A stretch of 64,000 bases of DNA from an uncultured Muribaculaceae bacterium (GCA_910584665.1 CAJUBL010000001.1:1-64000), one strand, 5' to 3'. Counted from the stretch's first letter, positions 15,373-25,636 are shown. The notes: generated by a model not told the origin, from the sequence alone. Numbers and translations are program-made.

Positions 15373-18132
15373 ATGAGAATCAAACTGTTTGTATTGTTAC
15401 TGTTATCGGCTGTGATGCCGGTTGTGGCCCAGACGGCCCGCATGACCGGAACAGTGGTCGATGCCGATACCGGTAATCCTGTGGCAGGAGCTCTGGTGAC
15501 CCTGCGCCAGCAAGGGATTACAGTGACCACCGGTCCGGCCGGAGACTTCCTCATCAGCAATGCCGCCCCGGGCAATGTCAGTGCCCAGGTGATAGCCTAT
15601 GGTTTTTCTGATGCTCTGGTCGACGCCGAGTTGTTCAATGACATGACTGTCAATGTCGGAACGGTGTCCATGAAGAGCACCGAAGCCGGTTCGGACTACT
15701 ATGAGGATAGCCGGGAGATGTACTTTGACGAGAACATGCTTGAGAATGAGGATGACACCCAGTCGATCGCGACTCTGACCGGAGCCGGCGACAACATCTA
15801 TTTCAACACGGCAAGTTTCAATTTCGGCCCGATGTATTTCCGCTATCGTGGCTATGAGAGTTCGTACCAGTCGGTATCGGTAAACGGTATAGAGATGAAC
15901 GACCTGATACGCGGTCAGTTCAATTTCGCGTCGCTCGGCGGCATGACCTCGCGGGCATTCCGCAACAAGACGACCTCGATAGGTATGGATGCATCGGCAT
16001 TCGGCTTCGGAGCCATCGGCGGTGCTACCAACTACAATACCATTACCTCGGGCTACGCTCCCGGATTCAACGGCTCGGTAGCCTATACCAATTCCAATTA
16101 TATGCTGCGTGCTATGGCCACCTACTCGACCGGCATAAGCCGTGACGGGTGGGGTCTCACCGTGAGCGCCATAGGCCGCTGGAGCGATGAAGGTGTCGTG
16201 CCCGGTACGTTCTACAAGTCGGGAGGTCTGTTCCTTTCGCTGGAGAAGGTGCTCAATAGTAAAAACTCGCTGACACTTACCGCCTACGGTGCTCCGATAC
16301 AGCGTGCCGCTACATCGGGAACATATCAGGAGATATTCGATCTCACCGGCGACAACCTCTATAATCCCAACTGGGGATGGCAGAACGGCAAGAAGCGTTC
16401 GGCACGTATACGCGAGCAGTTCGATCCGACCATGATGCTCAACTGGATCTTCAGGCCCGGCGAACGTACCACACTCAACACCGGCCTGATGTTCCGTGTA
16501 GTCAACTACCAGCAGTCACGTATCGAGCGTTACAAGGCGGCTGATCCCATGCCCAACTATTACAGGTACCTGCCCAGCTACTTCAGCGACGATCCGGAGA
16601 TGGCCGCCTACTATACCCGTCTGTGGCAGACCGACGATTCTTTCCGTCAGATCAACTGGGATAACCTCTACCAGGCCAACTATCTGAATAATCTCGAGAA
16701 TCTCGATCCTGCCAACAAGGATAATCAGAAAGGTTCGAGCTATATACTCGAGAACCAGCACAGCAACCAGAAGAACGTGGTGTTCAACTCGTATGTCAAT
16801 CATCGCATCAACGATGTGTTCACTCTGCAGGGAGGTGTGTCGTTCAACTATACCAAAGCCAGCTACTACAAGACAGTGCGGGACCTTCTGGGCGGTGAGT
16901 TCTGGTATGACTATGAGACATTCAGCGACCAGTACATGTCGGTCAACCCCGATCTGATACAGAACGACCTCGATCACCCCGACCGAAAGGTCTACACCGG
17001 CGATAAGTTCGGATACAATTATGACATACACGCCATGCGTGCCCGTGCCTGGGTACAGAATGTGATCAATCTGCCACAGTGGGACATCTACTATGGCCTG
17101 AAAATAGATTATACCCAGTATCAGCGAGAAGGCTACATGCGTGCAGGACGTGACCCGGAGCACTCTAAGGGCAAGGGTAAGATCATGACCTTCGACGACG
17201 CCATGATCAAGGCCGGTGCCACATACAAGCTTGACGGCCGCAATGCTTTTGCTATCCATGGACAGTATGGAAGCCGTGCGCCGTTGGCCGACCAGATATA
17301 TCTTACTCCCCGTTATCGCGCCGGTACAATAAACAATCCGCGGAGCGAGCGTATACTCTCCGGCGATCTGTCATATACGTGGAACTACCGTCGTTTCAGA
17401 GGTTCGGTATCGGCCTATGCCACGATGATAGATGATGCCATCGAGCGCAATATGTTCTATGACGATGACTACCGCTCGTCGGTATACTATCTGCTTCGTG
17501 ATGTGAAACGTGTCTACAAGGGAGTGGAACTGGGTATGGCCTATAAGATCACCCCATCGCTCACCGCTTCGTTTGCCGGCACATACAGCCGTTCGCAATA
17601 CAAGAACAACCCCACCGGCACACGTGTTATCGATAACGGTATGGAGGCGGATGTTTCAAACAAGGTATATCTGAAGAATTATTTCCTCGGCTCGACTCCG
17701 CAGACCGTGGGCAACCTTGCCCTGGACTGGGCGGCCCCGAAGAACTGGTTCTTCAATGTCAACGGTACATGGATGGGAGACAGCTATGTGAACCTTTCGC
17801 CGCGTTACCACGAGGCTATCCCCAACCTGTGGCAGCTGTATCCCACACCGGCCGAGCTTGAGGCCAAGATTGTCGAGCTCACACACCAGGACAAGCTCAA
17901 GGACGCTTTTGTGCTCAATTTCTCTATAGGTAAGCTCCTGTACATCAACCGTAAGGTGTCGATGAATATCAATCTCAATGTCAACAACGTGCTGAACAAT
18001 ACCGACATAGTGACATATGCCTACGAGCAGTCGCGTCTCAAGAGCGAGGACTATGACCGTAGCCGCTGGCCCAACCGTTACACCTATGCCCAGGGCACCC
18101 GAGTGTTCCTTAATGTCGGCATACGCTTCTAA
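15373..18132 (+). CDS. TonB-dependent receptor with carboxypeptidase-regulatory-like domain
   Basis: A 919-residue outer-membrane receptor with a signal peptide (1-20, ending VVAQ). A CarboxypepD-reg-like beta-sandwich follows (about 22-100, MTGTVVDADTGNPVAGALVTL), then a plug (about 115-240). A 22-strand-type barrel ends in the aromatic strand GTRVFLNVGIRF. It imports a substrate through the outer membrane using TonB energy. It is shorter than SusC (about 1000) and is not followed by SusD. It is followed by two surface-type lipoproteins with DUF5689 domains (31 and 23 nt gaps), so it probably works with them. The plug has an acidic stretch (YYEDSREMYFDENMLENED, about 110-128). Confidence 0.93.
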   Translation: MRIKLFVLLLLSAVMPVVAQTARMTGTVVDADTGNPVAGALVTLRQQGITVTTGPAGDFLISNAAPGNVSAQVIAYGFSDALVDAELFNDMTVNVGTVSMKSTEAGSDYYEDSREMYFDENMLENEDDTQSIATLTGAGDNIYFNTASFNFGPMYFRYRGYESSYQSVSVNGIEMNDLIRGQFNFASLGGMTSRAFRNKTTSIGMDASAFGFGAIGGATNYNTITSGYAPGFNGSVAYTNSNYMLRAMATYSTGISRDGWGLTVSAIGRWSDEGVVPGTFYKSGGLFLSLEKVLNSKNSLTLTAYGAPIQRAATSGTYQEIFDLTGDNLYNPNWGWQNGKKRSARIREQFDPTMMLNWIFRPGERTTLNTGLMFRVVNYQQSRIERYKAADPMPNYYRYLPSYFSDDPEMAAYYTRLWQTDDSFRQINWDNLYQANYLNNLENLDPANKDNQKGSSYILENQHSNQKNVVFNSYVNHRINDVFTLQGGVSFNYTKASYYKTVRDLLGGEFWYDYETFSDQYMSVNPDLIQNDLDHPDRKVYTGDKFGYNYDIHAMRARAWVQNVINLPQWDIYYGLKIDYTQYQREGYMRAGRDPEHSKGKGKIMTFDDAMIKAGATYKLDGRNAFAIHGQYGSRAPLADQIYLTPRYRAGTINNPRSERILSGDLSYTWNYRRFRGSVSAYATMIDDAIERNMFYDDDYRSSVYYLLRDVKRVYKGVELGMAYKITPSLTASFAGTYSRSQYKNNPTGTRVIDNGMEADVSNKVYLKNYFLGSTPQTVGNLALDWAAPKNWFFNVNGTWMGDSYVNLSPRYHEAIPNLWQLYPTPAELEAKIVELTHQDKLKDAFVLNFSIGKLLYINRKVSMNINLNVNNVLNNTDIVTYAYEQSRLKSEDYDRSRWPNRYTYAQGTRVFLNVGIRF

Positions 18133-18163
18133 ACCACAACATTTACATAAATAACTTGCATAC

Positions 18164-19891
18164 ATGAAAAAATCCCTATTATATATAGCTATGATGATGT
18201 CGGTCGCCGGCCTTGGCCTCACATCGTGTGACGGCGAGTTGGAGCGTCCGCCTATGCTGGAGCCAGAGGCCACCATCAAGCCTAATACCACCATCGCCGC
18301 ACTCAAAGCCGACGTGTGGCAGACCGACCGTAACTATGTCACAGAGGTAGGTCAGCGCAATGGCCGTGATGTTATCATTGCCGGCCGCGTTGTGAGTAGC
18401 GACAAGGCGGGCAACGTATTCAAGAATATTGTGTTGCAGGACGAGACCGGAGCGCTTGTCGTCGCCGTCAACGCCTATGATCTTTATGAGACCTATCAGC
18501 AGGGTCAGCAGGTGGTTGTCAATATGACCGGTCTGAAGATAGGCGGTTACAACGGTCTTCTGCAGGTCGGCGCCGAGGGTACCTATAACAATGCTCCCTC
18601 GATGACTTTCATGACCAAGGAACTGTTCGCCGAGCATGCCCAGCAGAACGGTCTGGCGCGCCTGGAGCGCATAGATACTATACTCACCGCTATTCCCGAA
18701 CTGATGTCAGCCAAAAATTCGGTTGAAGGTCTGCAGAAGTGGCAGAGCCAGTTCATACGTCTTGACGGGGTGAGTTTCGAAGATGCGGGACAGGATTTTG
18801 CCGGTTCGGGCAATGCCAACCGGTATGTGAAGGATGCCGCCGGTAACCGTATCAATGTGCGCAACAGTTCGTATGCTGATTTCGCCAAGGCAATTCTTCC
18901 TTCCGGTTCAGGTTCGATAGCTGGTATCCTCAGCTATTTCGGTACTGACTGGCAGATTATCCTCAATGATCTTGACGGATGCATCGGTTTCGGGGATATC
19001 GAGACTCCCGATAAGCCAGACCAGCCCGATCAGCCCGGCGATGATGACGGTGACGGAACGGAGACCAGGCCTTTCAGTGTCTCGCAGGTAATAGCTCTCA
19101 ATCCTACCGATACAAAGAATCCGGTTAAATCGGGTGTGTGGGTAAGCGGATATATCGTCGGCTTCATGCCTACCGGTGATAATGTATCGACATTGCTTTC
19201 GGCCACGGTATTCGGTGTAGAGAATGCCGCAGAGACCAATCTGGTGATCGGACCTTCCGCCGACTGCACCGATCCGGCCAAGTGTGTGGGAGTTCAGCTG
19301 CCGGCCGACATGAGGACCGCTCTGTCGCTGGCCGGGAATCCCGGTGGAATCGGTAAGGAGCTTATAGTAAAGGGTGATATCGCAAAGTATTGCGGAGGCC
19401 CGGGCGTCAAGACGCTTACTGACTATGTGCTTGACGGGCAGGCTATGCCGAAACCTGAGGCCGGAGGTACATTCAGGGCTGTGACCTCGGTGACATCCGG
19501 CAAGAGCTATGCTATTATCGCTGACGGTAAGGCGGCCAAGGCCATTGCCAATTATGGATATATCATGGTTACGGATGTCGATGTGACTGCCGCTGATGTT
19601 GTTGTTCCTGCTGACTGTGTTTATACCATCACGGCTGTTGAGGGCGGTTATACCCTCCGGCAGTCTGACGGACGTTACCTGTACATGAAGGATGATTTCA
19701 ACAGTTTCAATCTTGATGCCACGGCCGTTGACGGCAGTGTATTCACCATAGCTCCCGGCACTGACGGCACTATGGTTATCACCAACGTAGCCAAGAACAA
19801 GACTATACAGTACAGTGCTCAGCACAACAGCTACGGAGCTTATTCCGATGTGCGCGGTACCTATCCGAGACTTTACGAGAAAGTTGACTAA
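18164..19891 (+). CDS. DUF5689/DUF6359-type lipoprotein
   Basis: A 575-residue lipoprotein with lipobox LTSC (Cys22). Domain order: a DUF5689-like OB-fold region (about 40-275, TTIAALKADVWQ then VIIAGRVVSSDKAGNVFKNI), a Pro/Asp/Gly linker (about 285-302), and a DUF6359-like domain (about 303-425, FSVSQVIALNP and VWVSGYIVGF). A C-terminal module (about 430-575) has repeated YAII/YTLRQSDGRYLYM turns and may be trefoil-like. The N-terminal half is clearly paralogous to the next gene. Related proteins in this phylum often sit with extracellular nucleases or phosphatases. None is here, so the substrate is unknown. Surface exposure through TonB-receptor partnership is inferred. Confidence 0.85.
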   Translation: MKKSLLYIAMMMSVAGLGLTSCDGELERPPMLEPEATIKPNTTIAALKADVWQTDRNYVTEVGQRNGRDVIIAGRVVSSDKAGNVFKNIVLQDETGALVVAVNAYDLYETYQQGQQVVVNMTGLKIGGYNGLLQVGAEGTYNNAPSMTFMTKELFAEHAQQNGLARLERIDTILTAIPELMSAKNSVEGLQKWQSQFIRLDGVSFEDAGQDFAGSGNANRYVKDAAGNRINVRNSSYADFAKAILPSGSGSIAGILSYFGTDWQIILNDLDGCIGFGDIETPDKPDQPDQPGDDDGDGTETRPFSVSQVIALNPTDTKNPVKSGVWVSGYIVGFMPTGDNVSTLLSATVFGVENAAETNLVIGPSADCTDPAKCVGVQLPADMRTALSLAGNPGGIGKELIVKGDIAKYCGGPGVKTLTDYVLDGQAMPKPEAGGTFRAVTSVTSGKSYAIIADGKAAKAIANYGYIMVTDVDVTAADVVVPADCVYTITAVEGGYTLRQSDGRYLYMKDDFNSFNLDATAVDGSVFTIAPGTDGTMVITNVAKNKTIQYSAQHNSYGAYSDVRGTYPRLYEKVD

Positions 19892-19914
19892 CCCCTCAAG
19901 AAGATTATCCTTAT

Positions 19915-22554
19915 ATGAACATTATAAAATCATACATCGTGGGCATCGCCGCCCTTGGCGCGATAGCTTTCACCGGGTGTAACATGGATGTGGATCCCGT
20001 GCCCGTCAGCATTCCCGAGGCTGTGAATACACCCAATACCACCATCCTTGAACTCAAGGAGAAGTTCTGGCAGGATGATGCGAACTATATCTACGGCATG
20101 GCTAATGATCCCGATGCCGAGCAGGCATATATCCCCGCCATGGACAATGGCGACCACTATATCATACATGGCCGTGTCTGTTCCAATGACGATGCCGGCA
20201 ATGTCTTCAAGAGCCTGGTGATCCAGGACGAGACCGCGGCTCTGGCATTCTCGATCAATACTTACGATCTGTATGTCAACTATCGTGTCGGACAGGAGAT
20301 TGTTGTCGATGTCACAGGCATGCAGATCGGCAAATACAACGGTCTCATGCAGATGGGTAAGGCCGGGTGGTACGAGCAGAACAGTGTGTGGGAGGCTTCG
20401 TTCATGCCGCTCGAGGTGTTCCGTTCTCATGTCGAGCTCAACGGACTTCCCGAGGTCGCCAGGGTCGATACGGTTCAGGTCAATGCTTTCAGCGAGCTTC
20501 CGAGTGATCCGGCCGGTCTGCGCAAGTGGCAGAGCCAGCTTGTGAAATTCAATAACGTCCATTTCGCCGAGGGAGGTAAGGCTCTTTTCTCGGAATATCA
20601 GTCAAACGGCGTCGAGCGGGTTCTTGTTGACAGCGAGGGGTCGGAGATGAAGGTGCGTACGAGCGGCTACAGTGATTTCTGGAATATGACTCTTCCGGAG
20701 GGTGACGGTGACGTTGTCTGCATTCTCGGTTACTATGGCAGTACCGGATGGCAGCTGACACTGATCGACTATGCCGGATGCATGAATTTCGGTAACCCCA
20801 CCGTATCTCCCGGTTCCAAAGACAATCCATACACTGTAGAGCAGGCAATCGCTGTCGAGGCCAACGGCCGTAAGGTTGCGGGCTGGGTTACCGGCTACAT
20901 TGTCGGTACCGTGGCTCCCGAGGTCGAGAGCATCGCGTCGAGTGACGATATAGAGTGGACAGCCGAGGCAACTCTGGCCAATACTATGGTGATAGGTCCT
21001 GATCCTGACTGCAAGGATGTGGCCAAGTGTCTCGTGATGTCGTTGCCCCAGGGATCCGAACTCCGTGAGGTAGGAGCCCTGCGCGACAATCCCGAGGTCT
21101 ACAAACGACAGATATGGGTATACGGAACTCTTGACAGCTATCTCGGCAACTGGGGTATAACCGACAATAACGGCAGTGTCGACCAGTTCCGTATCGATGG
21201 AGTCGAGACCGGTGGCGGCGGTGCCGCAGACGGCAACGGTACCAAGGAATCGCCCTATAATGTGACACAGGTTGTTGCCGGCACCGGCAGCGGCACGACA
21301 TCGTGGGTGACAGGATATATAGTAGGCTTCATCAAGGAAAAAGATATCACAACAGAGTCGGTATTCGGCACTGCCGCTGATGCCAATCCGGCAAATGTGC
21401 TTATCGCGTTGACGAGTGATGTCACAGATTATACGAAATGTGTGCCGTTGGAGCTGAAGAGCAACAGTGCTGTACGTAAAGCTGTCAACCTTAAGGATCA
21501 CCCCGAGAATCTTGGCAGGAAGATAAATGTGTATGGTACGCTGACAACCTACTTTAAAGTTAACGGAGTCAAGACCATTACAGAGTTTGAACTTGGAAGT
21601 GGCGGTGATACACCTACACCACCTCAGCCGACCGCTGTTTACAGCGCGCTGTCGGAGACAGACCAGACTCTATCGGCCGGATGGACACTTGAAAACGAGT
21701 CGATATGGAAATGGGAGGTATACGAAAAGACCGGCCTCGGTTATCTCAAGGGATCGGCTTATAACTCTGAGCAACTTGTCGGTGTCGAAGCATATGCCAT
21801 ATCGCCGGTTATCGATCTGACCGGCAGTTCGGCTCCGTCGCTTACGTTCGATCATGCGGCCAAGTTCCAGACAACATTGACCGAGCTTTGCGGCGTGTGC
21901 GCGCGTGTCGAGGGAACAAGCCAGTGGACTATGCTGACTATACCTGCATGGCCTGCGCCGGATAGCTGGACATTTGTCAGCTCGGGCTCTGTCGACCTCA
22001 AGGCTTTTGCCGGCAAAAAGATACAGATAGCGTTTAAGTATGGCAGTTCGGGTGCCGGTGTCGATACCTGGGAGGTGAAGAATCTCAAGGTGTTCGGTGA
22101 CGGAGGCGGTGAGGTCGTCGATCCGAATCCTCCGACTCCTCCTGTTCCTGGCGGAACAGTAAAAGTGGCTCCGTCGCAGCTCACCGTGCCTGGTGAAACC
22201 GCTGTGGACGGATATAAGATCCTGATCGATAAGAATACCGGTACTACGGCACCTTTGGTATATAAAGACGGAATGTTGCGTCTCTATGCCAACAATACGA
22301 TGGTTGTAAGCGGAAGCAGGATCACGAAGATCGTGTTCTCGGTGGCATCGACTTCATCCAAGCGTTATACTACGATGGCATGCAGCACTGGCTCAATCAC
22401 TCCGGCACAGGCCTCGGGTGACACTCAGTTTACCTGGGTCGGTGATGCCGCGAGTGTGACATTTACGGTAGGTCTTGACGCGACGTTAGGTTCTGAAGGT
22501 CCTTCAAAACGAGGACAGATCCATTTGTCGGGATTGGAGATCTACGGCAATTAG
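19915..22554 (+). CDS. Large DUF5689 lipoprotein with two DUF6359-like repeats
   Basis: An 879-residue lipoprotein with lipobox FTGC (Cys22). After an N-terminal DUF5689-like region (about 40-290) come two DUF6359-like repeats. The first is NPYTVEQAIAV...GWVTGYIVG (about 303-430) and the second SPYNVTQVVAG...SWVTGYIVGF (about 445-565). A jelly-roll like the choice-of-anchor type follows (about 575-735, VEAYAISPVIDLTG and LTFDHAAKF), then a Pro-rich hinge and a C-terminal beta domain (about 755-879). No catalytic motif is visible, so it reads as a multi-domain binding protein displayed with the upstream receptor. It ends the operon before a strong terminator. Confidence 0.85.
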   Translation: MNIIKSYIVGIAALGAIAFTGCNMDVDPVPVSIPEAVNTPNTTILELKEKFWQDDANYIYGMANDPDAEQAYIPAMDNGDHYIIHGRVCSNDDAGNVFKSLVIQDETAALAFSINTYDLYVNYRVGQEIVVDVTGMQIGKYNGLMQMGKAGWYEQNSVWEASFMPLEVFRSHVELNGLPEVARVDTVQVNAFSELPSDPAGLRKWQSQLVKFNNVHFAEGGKALFSEYQSNGVERVLVDSEGSEMKVRTSGYSDFWNMTLPEGDGDVVCILGYYGSTGWQLTLIDYAGCMNFGNPTVSPGSKDNPYTVEQAIAVEANGRKVAGWVTGYIVGTVAPEVESIASSDDIEWTAEATLANTMVIGPDPDCKDVAKCLVMSLPQGSELREVGALRDNPEVYKRQIWVYGTLDSYLGNWGITDNNGSVDQFRIDGVETGGGGAADGNGTKESPYNVTQVVAGTGSGTTSWVTGYIVGFIKEKDITTESVFGTAADANPANVLIALTSDVTDYTKCVPLELKSNSAVRKAVNLKDHPENLGRKINVYGTLTTYFKVNGVKTITEFELGSGGDTPTPPQPTAVYSALSETDQTLSAGWTLENESIWKWEVYEKTGLGYLKGSAYNSEQLVGVEAYAISPVIDLTGSSAPSLTFDHAAKFQTTLTELCGVCARVEGTSQWTMLTIPAWPAPDSWTFVSSGSVDLKAFAGKKIQIAFKYGSSGAGVDTWEVKNLKVFGDGGGEVVDPNPPTPPVPGGTVKVAPSQLTVPGETAVDGYKILIDKNTGTTAPLVYKDGMLRLYANNTMVVSGSRITKIVFSVASTSSKRYTTMACSTGSITPAQASGDTQFTWVGDAASVTFTVGLDATLGSEGPSKRGQIHLSGLEIYGN

Positions 22555-22578
22555 GCCGGTTTCACAAGATAATACTGC

Positions 22579-22616
22579 AACCCCGCGGAACCTTACAGGA
22601 ACCGCGGGGTTGTTGC
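22579..22616 (+). terminator. Rho-independent terminator of the DUF5689 operon
   Basis: A perfect 10-bp GC-rich stem (22579-22588 with 22602-22611) with a 13-nt loop, followed by TTGTTG, 24 nt after the last stop codon. Confidence 0.85.
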
Positions 22617-22676
22617 ATGTATATGTCAGAATGTTAAAAAAACACGGCCCTTATGCTGAAATTTAAGTGTAAAAGT

Positions 22677-22707
22677 TTTGGCGGGTGGGAAATAACATAT
22701 AATTTTG
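22677..22707 (+). promoter_or_regulatory. Promoter of korAB
   Basis: TTTG (22677-22680), a 19-nt spacer and TAATTTTG (22700-22707) form a textbook Bacteroidota sigma-ABfr promoter, 37 nt before the korA start. Confidence 0.85.
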
Positions 22708-22744
22708 CTACCATAATTCTAAAAACCAATTTTATTTCAATATC

Positions 22745-24595
22745 ATGAATACAAGCGTCAAAGAGCTCGAGAAAGTCGTTGTGCGTTTCTCGGGAGATTC
22801 AGGCGACGGTATGCAGCTTGCCGGCAATATGTTCACTGATGTATCGGCCGGACTGGGTTGCTCAGTTTCAACTTTCCCCGATTATCCGGCCGAGATACGT
22901 GCACCTCAGGGCTCGCTCAGCGGTGTGTCCGGTTTCCAGGTGAGTGTCGGCTCGGGTGTCCATACTCCCGGCGATCAGTGTAATGTGCTCATTGCGATGA
23001 ATCCGGCTGCCCTGAAGCAGAATATCAGGTTTCTCGCTCCGGGCGGCGTGGTAATCATCGACATAGATACATTCAAGGCCGATGGCCTTAAGAAGGCGAT
23101 GTTCCGGACCGAGGATGCCGTCAGGGAGCTCGGAATCACCGCACAGGTGGTTGAGGTTCCTGTCACCACCATGACCAAAGCCGCCCTGGCCGATACCGGT
23201 ATGGATCTCAAGTCTGTGCTCAAATGCCGCAATATTCTCGCGCTTGGTCTTGTGTGCTGGCTGTTCGACCGTCCTCTTGATGCTGTCAGGCATCTGCTTA
23301 AGAATAAGTTTGCTAAGAAGCCTGCCGTATATGACGCCAACTGCCGCGTACTCGAGGCCGGTTATAATTATGGTCATAATATCCACGCCTCTGTATCGAC
23401 TTACCGTATAGAGACCGAAGATATACGTCCGGGTGTCTACACCGATATCAATGGCAATACCGCTACTGCCTGGGGCCTGATCATGGCTTCGGAGAAGTCG
23501 GGCCGCCCCCTGTTTCTCGGCAGTTACCCGATCACGCCTGCCACTGACATACTTCACGAGCTTGCCAAGCGCAAGGATCTCGGTGTCAAGGCAGTGCAGA
23601 TGGAAGATGAGATCGCCGGCGTATGCTCGGCCATAGGAGCTTCCTTTGCCGGCAACCTTGCGGTAACCTCTACATCGGGTCCCGGCCTGGCGCTGAAGAG
23701 CGAGGGTATAGGCCTTGCTGTCATAGCCGAACTTCCTCTTGTGATCATAGACGTGCAGCGCGGAGGTCCTTCGACCGGACTACCGACCAAGACCGAGCAG
23801 ACCGATCTCATGCAGGCTCTCTACGGCCGTAACGGCGAGTCTCCTGTCGTGGTGCTGGCTCCCGCGTCGCCTGCCGACTGTTTTACTATGGCATTCGAGG
23901 CCTGCCGCATAGCCATCGAGCATATGACACCCGTTATTCTGCTCAGTGATGCTTTCATAGGTAACGGTTCGAGCGCATGGCGTGTACCGGATGAGGATGA
24001 GTATCCTGTGATACACCCCCGTTATGTGCCGGAGAATCTGCGGGAGACATGGCAACCCTATCTGCGCGATGAGAAGACTCTCGCCCGTTACTGGGCTATT
24101 CCCGGTACCGAGGGCCTTGCCCATCGTCTGGGTGGGCTGGAGAAGGATTCGGCCACAGGTGCCATCTCGACCGATCCCGTTAATCATGAGAGGATGGTCC
24201 GTCTGCGCCGCGAGAAGATAGAACGTGTCGCTCTCGACATTCCGCGTCTTGAGGTGCTTGGAGATCCCGATGCCGATACACTGCTTGTAGGATGGGGCGG
24301 TACATACGGTCACCTGCGTTCTGCCGCAGAGGAGCTGTGCCGTGAGGGGCAGCCTGTGGCATTCGCCCAGTTCCGTTATATCAACCCGCTTCCTGCCGAT
24401 ACCCGCGAGGTGTTCGGACGTTACAGACGTGTGATTGTGGCCGAGCTCAATACCGGCCAGATGGCAGACTTCCTGCAGGCAAGGATGCCCGAGATCAGGA
24501 TAGAGCGCATCAACAAGATCCAGGGTCAGCCCTTTATGGTCCAGGAGGTCAAGGATGCGGTAAAACGTATTATTTCAGAAGCCCAAAACTCGTAA
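22745..24595 (+). CDS. korA: 2-oxoacid:ferredoxin oxidoreductase, alpha subunit (gamma-alpha fusion)
   Basis: A 616-residue subunit that, with KorB, oxidatively decarboxylates a 2-oxoacid (2-oxoglutarate in the best-known homologues) to the acyl-CoA with ferredoxin as acceptor. The N-terminal gamma-like domain (about 8-190) starts VVRFSGDSGDGMQLAGN and includes YPAEIRAPQGS. The pyrimidine-binding alpha domain (about 230-480) has YPITPATDILHELAK, EDEIAGVCSAIGASFAG and RGGPSTGLPTKTEQTDLMQA. The C-terminal domain (about 500-616) follows. The fusion and length are standard for KorA in Bacteroidota. The korB start is 3 nt downstream, so the two are translationally coupled. Confidence 0.94.
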   Translation: MNTSVKELEKVVVRFSGDSGDGMQLAGNMFTDVSAGLGCSVSTFPDYPAEIRAPQGSLSGVSGFQVSVGSGVHTPGDQCNVLIAMNPAALKQNIRFLAPGGVVIIDIDTFKADGLKKAMFRTEDAVRELGITAQVVEVPVTTMTKAALADTGMDLKSVLKCRNILALGLVCWLFDRPLDAVRHLLKNKFAKKPAVYDANCRVLEAGYNYGHNIHASVSTYRIETEDIRPGVYTDINGNTATAWGLIMASEKSGRPLFLGSYPITPATDILHELAKRKDLGVKAVQMEDEIAGVCSAIGASFAGNLAVTSTSGPGLALKSEGIGLAVIAELPLVIIDVQRGGPSTGLPTKTEQTDLMQALYGRNGESPVVVLAPASPADCFTMAFEACRIAIEHMTPVILLSDAFIGNGSSAWRVPDEDEYPVIHPRYVPENLRETWQPYLRDEKTLARYWAIPGTEGLAHRLGGLEKDSATGAISTDPVNHERMVRLRREKIERVALDIPRLEVLGDPDADTLLVGWGGTYGHLRSAAEELCREGQPVAFAQFRYINPLPADTREVFGRYRRVIVAELNTGQMADFLQARMPEIRIERINKIQGQPFMVQEVKDAVKRIISEAQNS

Positions 24596-24598
24596 TCC

Positions 24599-25612
24599 AT
24601 GGAAGATAACAAGACATACTGTGCAGCCGATTATAAGAGCAACCAATCAGTGCGCTGGTGCCCGGGCTGCGGTGACCACGCCATACTCAACACCCTCCAC
24701 AAGGCCATGGCCGCAGTGGGTGTGCCTCCTCACCGGACAGCGGTGATATCCGGTATAGGCTGTAGCTCGCGCCTTCCTTATTACATGAATACCTACGGTT
24801 TCCACACCATACATGGACGTGCGGCCGCTATTGCCACCGGCTTCAAGGTGGCTAATCCTGAGATGACTGTATGGCAGATCTCGGGCGACGGTGACGGTCT
24901 TGCTATCGGAGGTAACCACTTCATTCATGCTGTGCGCCGTAATATAGATATCAACATGCTGTTGTTCAACAACAAGATATATGGATTGACCAAAGGCCAG
25001 TACTCTCCCACGAGCGACAGAGGCTTCGTATCGAAGTCATCGCCTTACGGCACTACCGAGGATCCGTTCATTCCTGCCGAACTGGTGTTCGGAGCGCGCG
25101 GCAACTTCTTCGCGCGTTCGATCGATGTCGAGCTGCAGACCTCACAGGAGGTCCTTGCCGCCGCGGCGCGCCACAAAGGCACATCGGTAGTCGAGATTCT
25201 CCAGAACTGTGTGATCTTCAACAATGGTATCCATAACTTCATCACTGATAAGGAACATCGTGCCGAACGCACCATTCACCTGCGTCATGGCGAGAAGATG
25301 CTGTTCGGCCCGGAGAACGAACGCGGCCTTGTGCGGGACGGTTTCCTGCTGAAGGCTGTGACTGTTGGCGAGGATGGCTATACCATTGACGATGTGCTGG
25401 TTCATGATGCCCGTTGCGAGAGTAATTTCCTGCATCAGCAGCTTGCCATGATGGACGGTCACGACCTGCCTCTGGCACTCGGTGTGATACGCGATGTGGC
25501 CTCGCCGTGCTATAACGAGGAAGTGACGGTACAGGTGGCCGAGGTGCGTGCGCGCAAGGGATTCAATACCCTCCGTGATATGATTCTCGCCGGAGAGACC
25601 TGGGAGGTTTAG
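24599..25612 (+). CDS. korB: 2-oxoacid:ferredoxin oxidoreductase, beta subunit
   Basis: A 337-residue thiamine-pyrophosphate subunit of the same enzyme. RWCPGCGDHAIL (about 19-30) carries the Cys-x-x-Cys seen in this family. GDGDGLAIGGNHFIHAVRRN with the following Asn (INMLLFNNKIYGLTKGQYSPTS) is the TPP/Mg2+ site. The C-terminal region has no extra ferredoxin domain, so an external iron-sulfur protein must take the electrons. It is the last gene before a hairpin terminator, and the two-gene operon has its own promoter. Confidence 0.94.
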   Translation: MEDNKTYCAADYKSNQSVRWCPGCGDHAILNTLHKAMAAVGVPPHRTAVISGIGCSSRLPYYMNTYGFHTIHGRAAAIATGFKVANPEMTVWQISGDGDGLAIGGNHFIHAVRRNIDINMLLFNNKIYGLTKGQYSPTSDRGFVSKSSPYGTTEDPFIPAELVFGARGNFFARSIDVELQTSQEVLAAAARHKGTSVVEILQNCVIFNNGIHNFITDKEHRAERTIHLRHGEKMLFGPENERGLVRDGFLLKAVTVGEDGYTIDDVLVHDARCESNFLHQQLAMMDGHDLPLALGVIRDVASPCYNEEVTVQVAEVRARKGFNTLRDMILAGETWEV

Positions 25613-25636
25613 AAAGGATAAAACATGAAGTATACG

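Noticed and set aside
16516..17259. 247-residue minus-strand frame inside the TonB receptor gene
   Set aside because: Antisense to a certain receptor gene, with low-complexity Val/Ile/Gly composition typical of reverse frames.
20602..21501. 299-residue minus-strand frame inside the large DUF5689 gene
   Set aside because: Long only because the GC-biased sense gene suppresses stops; no signal, motif or promoter of its own.
22868..23557. 229-residue minus-strand frame inside korA
   Set aside because: Antisense shadow; korA is complete and has a consensus promoter.
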